Below are positions 60,008 through 64,000 of a stretch of DNA of 64,000 nt, in pieces; positions within the stretch are counted from its first letter, which is position 1; each line of letters begins with the position of its first letter. The translations under genes were made by a program, and so were the position numbers. The stretch comes from Ignatzschineria larvae DSM 13226 (GTDB lineage Bacteria > Pseudomonadota > Gammaproteobacteria > Cardiobacteriales > Wohlfahrtiimonadaceae): positions 1,587,001 through 1,651,000 of the forward strand of contig NZ_CP150637.1 of assembly GCF_038500265.1 (NCBI RefSeq), given 5' to 3'. Below the pieces are notes generated by a model. That model had not been told where the DNA came from, made no database searches, and saw only the letters and a list, made by a program, of their open reading frames with translations.

Positions 60008-61252
60008 TCAGTTTTCCTCCCTATTGATAGGATCAAGAATGACTTGCCTTGCAGGAAGATCAATCATCACAAGTCCAAACATTCCTTCTGTAATAACCTG
60101 TGACTCTTGTATATTTCGCTCCGATGCAATAATAGCGTAACGCTTTCCACCTCGAACAAAGAGCCCCATCAAACGATACCCCTGGTAATTGTCGCCGACC
60201 TTCCAAATAAAAGTATCGCTGCCATCCATCTGAGTTGCTCCTAGCGCCATTGCCGAGGTAAGAAATAAGGAGTGAATATGAGAACCTGCAATCAAAGAAT
60301 CCTGCTGAGCACTTTGGGATTGCTCTAACCACTGAGAACTCTCTTTCATCTTCTCGTTTATCTTCTCGTTCATCTCTTCCCTATTTGCCCAACTTAATGA
60401 AACCTGAGCAATATCGCGAGGTAAATCAATAGGAGAATTTTGCAATAATATCGGCACATAATCCGATAGTTGTAATAATGCATAGAAATGCAGGGTTGCT
60501 TGCAAATGTCCGTTATAGTCACTACTACAGGTTTTCTGAGAATAATCATTACCCTGCCATTGCAGAGATTCCACGTACATTAGGTAATGGGGTATATGGC
60601 TCAGTTGATACAGTAAACGATACAGATCCTCCTGATTACCACAAAGATCAAATGTCAGATTTAACCGCTCAAATGCGCTGTCTAATAAATTTCGTTCTGC
60701 TTGTGAGTTGGCCACTAAATTATCCCACAACAATGGGAGGTTATAAGATGTCAAAGAAGTAACGGTTTGCCTAGCTTGAGATTTCCGTTGAATACCTGCC
60801 CGATAACCGCCAATTTTACTAGGCTTTGTTCGATTCGTTAAAGATTCTAACTTAGGGGAAAACTGTCGAACTTCGCCGGTAAAGGATGTCATCTTCCCCA
60901 TAATTTCATTGAGGATATCACGAGTAACCTCTCCATCTAGTGCCATCTGCTCCATCACAAGATTCACCTCTTGCATTCGCGCTTCTGTTAAAAACGTTTG
61001 ATACTGCCCATTTTTTAGGTTCAATAATTCAATTTGTCGAGATAGATCGACTTTTTCCGCATATTGAGCACTCTGCCAATCATGAAACCATATCATTCGC
61101 CAGCCCATAATCACTACAAATAAAAAAAGAATAGAAATACAACCTAGCAACAACCAACGAGCTTTTGCCGGTAGCGCATCGTAATCTTTGAGCCGATAAT
61201 CTCGTAAATCTTGCTGTAAAAAAGCCCGTAAAGCTTGCCAATTAGCACGCAT
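60008..61252 (-). CDS. PilO-like (possibly PilO-PilP fused) protein
   Basis: About 414 residues. Cytoplasmic N-terminus, a membrane helix (LLLGCISILFLFVVIMGW, about 34-52), coiled coil, then an alpha/beta region with LYRLLYQLSHIPHYLMYVES, which is PilO-like. The C-terminal part (GYRLMGLFVRGGKRYAIIAS; GMFGLVMIDLPARQVILD) resembles the closing beta domain of PilP (LxMVGTLxxGGxxWALV), suggesting a fused PilO-PilP. It lacks a separate lipoprotein signal. It overlaps the pilN stop. The fusion is inferred by pattern only. Confidence 0.5.
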   Translation of the reverse strand: MRANWQALRAFLQQDLRDYRLKDYDALPAKARWLLLGCISILFLFVVIMGWRMIWFHDWQSAQYAEKVDLSRQIELLNLKNGQYQTFLTEARMQEVNLVMEQMALDGEVTRDILNEIMGKMTSFTGEVRQFSPKLESLTNRTKPSKIGGYRAGIQRKSQARQTVTSLTSYNLPLLWDNLVANSQAERNLLDSAFERLNLTFDLCGNQEDLYRLLYQLSHIPHYLMYVESLQWQGNDYSQKTCSSDYNGHLQATLHFYALLQLSDYVPILLQNSPIDLPRDIAQVSLSWANREEMNEKINEKMKESSQWLEQSQSAQQDSLIAGSHIHSLFLTSAMALGATQMDGSDTFIWKVGDNYQGYRLMGLFVRGGKRYAIIASERNIQESQVITEGMFGLVMIDLPARQVILDPINREEN

Positions 61253-61254
61253 CA

Positions 61255-61899
61255 CTATCCCGCCGTAATGTTAAAAGTGTCATTGGAGAGAATGTGTAGA
61301 TTAATTGGTGAACCAATCGGCGTAATCCACACCGTAATATCTTGCCCATTAGGAGCCTCTTCATCCCTTTTTGTTGTACGAGGATTTTGCCATATCACTT
61401 CACTCTGAAAACCTAACTCACCGGCAATCGTTTCAAGCTTCATCAAATCTTGATATTGCACTATTCTCCCCTCTATCCGCCACGACACATCATCCTCGGT
61501 TTTATTGATCGTTAAAATTTGCAGGGAAATCTGATTCTCTACCCACATTTGTAATAGCCGATCAAAGGCCAACATATTCGCCCAATGAGACTGAATAAAA
61601 TCTCGAGTTAATACCGTCTGGAAAGGGACAAGGCTTCCATCGAGATCATTCTGCTGTTGTTGCAGTTCAGAAAGCCGTTCTTTTGATTGCGTGATGATTC
61701 GTTGATTAATCCCTATTTTTACCCAATCATACCCAAAAATCATCATCAGAATGACAAGCACTAAACAGACCATAAACCATCGTTCTTGCCGAGCCGTTTT
61801 AGGCCATAATTTTGCCCCAAAAGACTTTAAAACAGCCTTTATCTCGGCACGTTTACTCACGGTTACTTTTTGCGGGATCTCTTCAATTTTGAAATACAT
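61255..61899 (-). CDS. PilN-like inner-membrane protein
   Basis: About 214 residues from ATG 61899, which has AGAGGA eight bases upstream; GTG at 61920 is an alternative. Cytoplasmic N-terminus, one membrane helix (FMVCLVLVILMMIFGYDWV), coiled coil (RIITQSKERLSELQQQQNDL) and an alpha/beta C-terminal domain (ILTINKTEDDVSWRIEGRIV) as in PilN/HofN. It should form the alignment subcomplex with the PilO-like protein. PilM, its normal partner, is not encoded upstream. Confidence 0.65.
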   Translation of the reverse strand: MYFKIEEIPQKVTVSKRAEIKAVLKSFGAKLWPKTARQERWFMVCLVLVILMMIFGYDWVKIGINQRIITQSKERLSELQQQQNDLDGSLVPFQTVLTRDFIQSHWANMLAFDRLLQMWVENQISLQILTINKTEDDVSWRIEGRIVQYQDLMKLETIAGELGFQSEVIWQNPRTTKRDEEAPNGQDITVWITPIGSPINLHILSNDTFNITAG

Positions 61900-62036
61900 A
61901 GCTACATTCCTCTCAATCACAGAAGAAAGATAGTATGTGGAAATTAAAAGTGGGGATTATGAAAAGGGATTAAGAGAATAAATTGAGAGAATAAATGAAT
62001 CTCGCCAAAAATCCCGTCAAACAGGTTTTAGGCAAA

Positions 62037-62063
62037 CAAAAAGCCCGCTATTAAGCGGGCTTT
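62037..62063. terminator. Terminator between tRNA-Met and the pil cluster
   Basis: AAAAGCCCGC and GCGGGCTTT form a stem that can act on both strands, immediately after the tRNA. Confidence 0.85.
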
Positions 62064-62075
62064 CATTCTTGTATA

Positions 62076-62152
62076 TGGTGGACATAGCTAGATTCGAACT
62101 AGCGACCCCAACATTATGAGTGTTGTGCTCTAACCAACTGAGCTATATGTCC
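62076..62152 (-). tRNA. tRNA-Met(CAU), elongator type
   Basis: A 77-base cloverleaf with acceptor GGACATA/TATGTCC, encoded CCA and anticodon loop CTCATAA. The anticodon stem CAACA/TGTTG lacks the three G-C pairs of initiator tRNA, and the sequence is close to E. coli metT. Confidence 0.9.
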
Positions 62153-62298
62153 TAAGAACTGATGAGAATTTTATAGGTTATCATACTTTCTGTCAACACT
62201 ATATTTTTACTTGCGCACTATTTGCGCTAGACCTGATTTTGTCACTTTAGAACGGTCATTATTTCAAGGAATTAGAGAAGTGGATTGTGAGCAATCTC

Positions 62299-62457
62299 TT
62301 AGCTTTTAAGCCCTGCCATCGTCATAAAGAAACGAATAATCATTACAACGATCAATAATGATACAACACTCCCACCCCAAAGTAGAATCAACCAGCCAAA
62401 TTGTTTTAATTTAGAGGTTGAATGCGTTGTGTTATCGGGGATATTGTCTATTTGCAT
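62299..62457 (-). CDS. DUF2474-like small subunit of cytochrome bd oxidase
   Basis: A 52-residue protein from ATG 62457, preceded by AAGGAG. Polar N-terminus, then KQFGWLILLWGGSVVSLL and a helix ending MIIRFFM. This WLILLWGGS pattern and position after cydAB fit the DUF2474 subunit that accompanies cyanide-insensitive bd oxidases, a functional analogue of CydX. Too short for most gene finders. Confidence 0.7.
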   Translation of the reverse strand: MQIDNIPDNTTHSTSKLKQFGWLILLWGGSVVSLLIVVMIIRFFMTMAGLKS

Positions 62458-62567
62458 ATTTGTTCTCCTTATATTCTTTATTCATTCACCTATTAATAGT
62501 GACATAGTGAATCGTGTGATTATAGCGCTATCGCCCTAATTGAATAAGCCTTAGCGAATGAGATGAA

Positions 62568-62597
62568 GGGAAATATTCACAATTATGAATACTTCCC
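62568..62597. other. Hairpin between cydB and the small subunit
   Basis: GGGAAATATTCA pairs with TGAATACTTCCC with one mispaired position around a six-base loop. No U-run on the minus strand, so it may set the ratio of the two transcript parts rather than stop transcription. Confidence 0.5.
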
Positions 62598-62630
62598 CTT
62601 TGATATCTATCATTCAACGATCATTATGGA

Positions 62631-63635
62631 TTAATAGCCATCACCTTCTGATACTTTTCCACGGAATATATAGTAAGTCCATAGAAGGTAAGCAATGATA
62701 ATGGGTAATAAAATCACCGTTCCTACTAAACCGAACATCTGACTAGATCCGGCAGATGCAGCCATCCCGAGTGTGATGCTTGGTGGAATGATATAGGGGA
62801 AGAATAGTGATACATAACCGATCATCCCGCAAACAACAGAGAGCATTGTTAAGCCAAAACGCGCCCCATTTCTCATCGATTTAAAGAGTAATAGAATCAC
62901 AATTAATGCAATGACAATCATACTACCCGCTACAAGATAAAGCCTTGTGCCTGTTAATACCGGTGCTAAGCGACCTGATAAGCTCATCGCGACAAAGATT
63001 GCCACTAATACCAATAAGAAGAGATAAATAACCCCTTTATATTTGCTCTCTAACTGTAATCTGAGCGTATCATGCCCTTTCATTGCGCCCCAAAAGCTCG
63101 CTAACAAGGCAAACATCACGACTAAGCTTACACCCGTTAAAATCGAGAATGGTGAAATCCAATCTGTCCCCTTACCGACAAAACGAATGACAGAATCGAC
63201 ATTGCTCACACTAAAGCCCTCTAAGAAGGCGCCAGCCATCATACCTTGCATAAAGGTTGTCACATAAGAGCCTACCACAAATGCGACGGTCCAAAGCCCT
63301 TTATGACCACTTGGGGAATGAACACGAAACTCAAATGCAACGCCCCGTAAAATTAAAGCAAAAAGCATAATGATAATCGGCAACATAAAGGCATCTAAAA
63401 TAACCGAGTAAGCAACCGGGAATGCGCCCATTAATGCCGCACCGCCCAATACCAACCAAGTTTCATTACCATCCCATACAGGCGAAATAGTATCAATAAA
63501 CTCATCTCTAGAGGCTTCATCTTTGACAAAGGGGAGTAAAATCCCAACCCCTAAATCGAAGCCATCGGCAATAATATAGACAGTCACACCGACAAGGATA
63601 ATCACTGCCCAAATAAATGAAAGATCAAAAGTCAT
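62631..63635 (-). CDS. cydB: Cytochrome bd-type oxidase subunit II
   Basis: A 334-residue protein, about eight helices, with FIWAVIILVGVTVYIIADGF-DLGVG and PVWDGNETWLVLGGAALMGA, the conserved CydB start, and RGVAFEFR. With subunit I it reduces oxygen at the membrane using quinol. The length (334) and the small DUF2474 neighbour point to the cyanide-insensitive (CioAB) class. Start overlaps the cydA stop by one base. Confidence 0.92.
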   Translation of the reverse strand: MTFDLSFIWAVIILVGVTVYIIADGFDLGVGILLPFVKDEASRDEFIDTISPVWDGNETWLVLGGAALMGAFPVAYSVILDAFMLPIIIMLFALILRGVAFEFRVHSPSGHKGLWTVAFVVGSYVTTFMQGMMAGAFLEGFSVSNVDSVIRFVGKGTDWISPFSILTGVSLVVMFALLASFWGAMKGHDTLRLQLESKYKGVIYLFLLVLVAIFVAMSLSGRLAPVLTGTRLYLVAGSMIVIALIVILLLFKSMRNGARFGLTMLSVVCGMIGYVSLFFPYIIPPSITLGMAASAGSSQMFGLVGTVILLPIIIAYLLWTYYIFRGKVSEGDGY

Positions 63636-64000
63636 TATTTATCTCCTTCTGTAACTGATTTTGTGCTGTGATGACCACCATTCGGATCAATGCCTTTGCG
63701 CATCAAGCGAATCATGTAGTAATAACCTGTCACAAAGATTAAACAGTACACAACCACAAAGCTCACTAAGCTAATGCTCATATGTAAATTGGTATGCGGC
63801 GAGACAGCATCAGCCGTTCTAAGTAATCCTTCAATCACCCAAGGCTGACGGCCGGCTTCCGTAACAAACCAACCTGCTAAAATCGCGAGTAATCCCGCAG
63901 GCCCCATATACACCATAAAGGTGAGCCAAGGTTTACTAGTGTAGAAAGTGCCTCGCGCACGTTGATAAAGGCTTACAACAGCAGCTAATAACATTAAGCC
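63635..64000 (-). CDS. cydA: Cytochrome bd-type oxidase subunit I (C-terminal part)
   Basis: The 3' 120 codons or so of subunit I, cut by the window end. GWFVTEAGRQPWVIEGLLRT is the conserved segment of the quinol oxidase; this region follows the haem b595/d domain. A last helix (ISLVSFVVVYCLIFVTGYYY) and a charged tail close the protein. The short Q-loop class cannot be read here because the Q-loop lies outside the window. Confidence 0.93.
   Translation of the reverse strand, partial: GLMLLAAVVSLYQRARGTFYTSKPWLTFMVYMGPAGLLAILAGWFVTEAGRQPWVIEGLLRTADAVSPHTNLHMSISLVSFVVVYCLIFVTGYYYMIRLMRKGIDPNGGHHSTKSVTEGDK

Noticed and set aside
1-64000. CRISPR arrays or cas genes
   Set aside because: No regularly spaced repeats of 20-40 bases and no cas-like protein were seen.

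Overview
The window looks like chromosome of an AT-rich gammaproteobacterium. An outer-membrane gene set (lptD, bamE), ftsY, aroK-aroB beside pilus/competence genes, dprA, and E. coli-like deoD and rbs genes all point that way. The small-genome style suggests the Ignatzschineria/Wohlfahrtiimonas group, but that placement is a guess made without a search.

Positions 1-25735 are most of a tailed prophage (contractile-tail type), cut by the left edge and ending on the right at the 3' end of a tRNA-Ser(GCU) gene. Reading leftward on the minus strand from the immunity region near 20100: a Cro-like regulator, replication genes (O-like initiator, DnaC-like loader), nin-type genes (ninB, DUF1364, rusA), a Q-like late regulator with a candidate late promoter and terminator, a two-gene cargo cassette, the lysis block (amidase, holin-like, small membrane proteins, Rz/Rz1), then terminase, portal, head, connector and tail genes. 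A probable programmed -1 frameshift lies in the tail assembly chaperone at the left edge. On the plus strand, cI is followed by two unknown genes in one transcription unit. Next comes an early operon (bet/exo recombination genes, ssb, an AlpA-like regulator) whose promoter carries the same operator 10-mers as the cI/cro region. bet-exo and ssb both show signs of damage. No integrase is in the window.

Positions 25736-48532 are chromosomal: an arginine-type ABC transporter (artPJQM), an ATPase/DUF498 pair, a ribose operon (rbsDACB), a VIT-family metal transporter with a Fur-like site, a FAH-family hydrolase, bcp, dprA, an unknown convergent gene, a BI-1 membrane protein, lptD, a nucleoside salvage operon (pyrimidine phosphorylase, deoD, nupG-like, cdd), and tRNA genes.

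Positions 48533-64000 hold ftsY, an acidic TPR membrane protein, maf, bamE, uup, an AAA ATPase at the usual damX position, aroB, aroK, a reduced pilus/competence cluster (pilN, a pilO-like gene, pilQ; no pilM), tRNA-Met, and a cyanide-insensitive-type cytochrome bd oxidase (cydA partial, cydB, small DUF2474-like subunit).

Two features deserve most attention. First, two prophage cargo pairs each join a soluble protein to a multi-pass membrane protein: 13436-16081, with its own promoter and terminators, and 20900-22333, co-transcribed with cI. Second, two copies of a ~175 bp MITE with TATAGTAA termini (40353-40527 and 50358-50531) resemble Correia-type elements.
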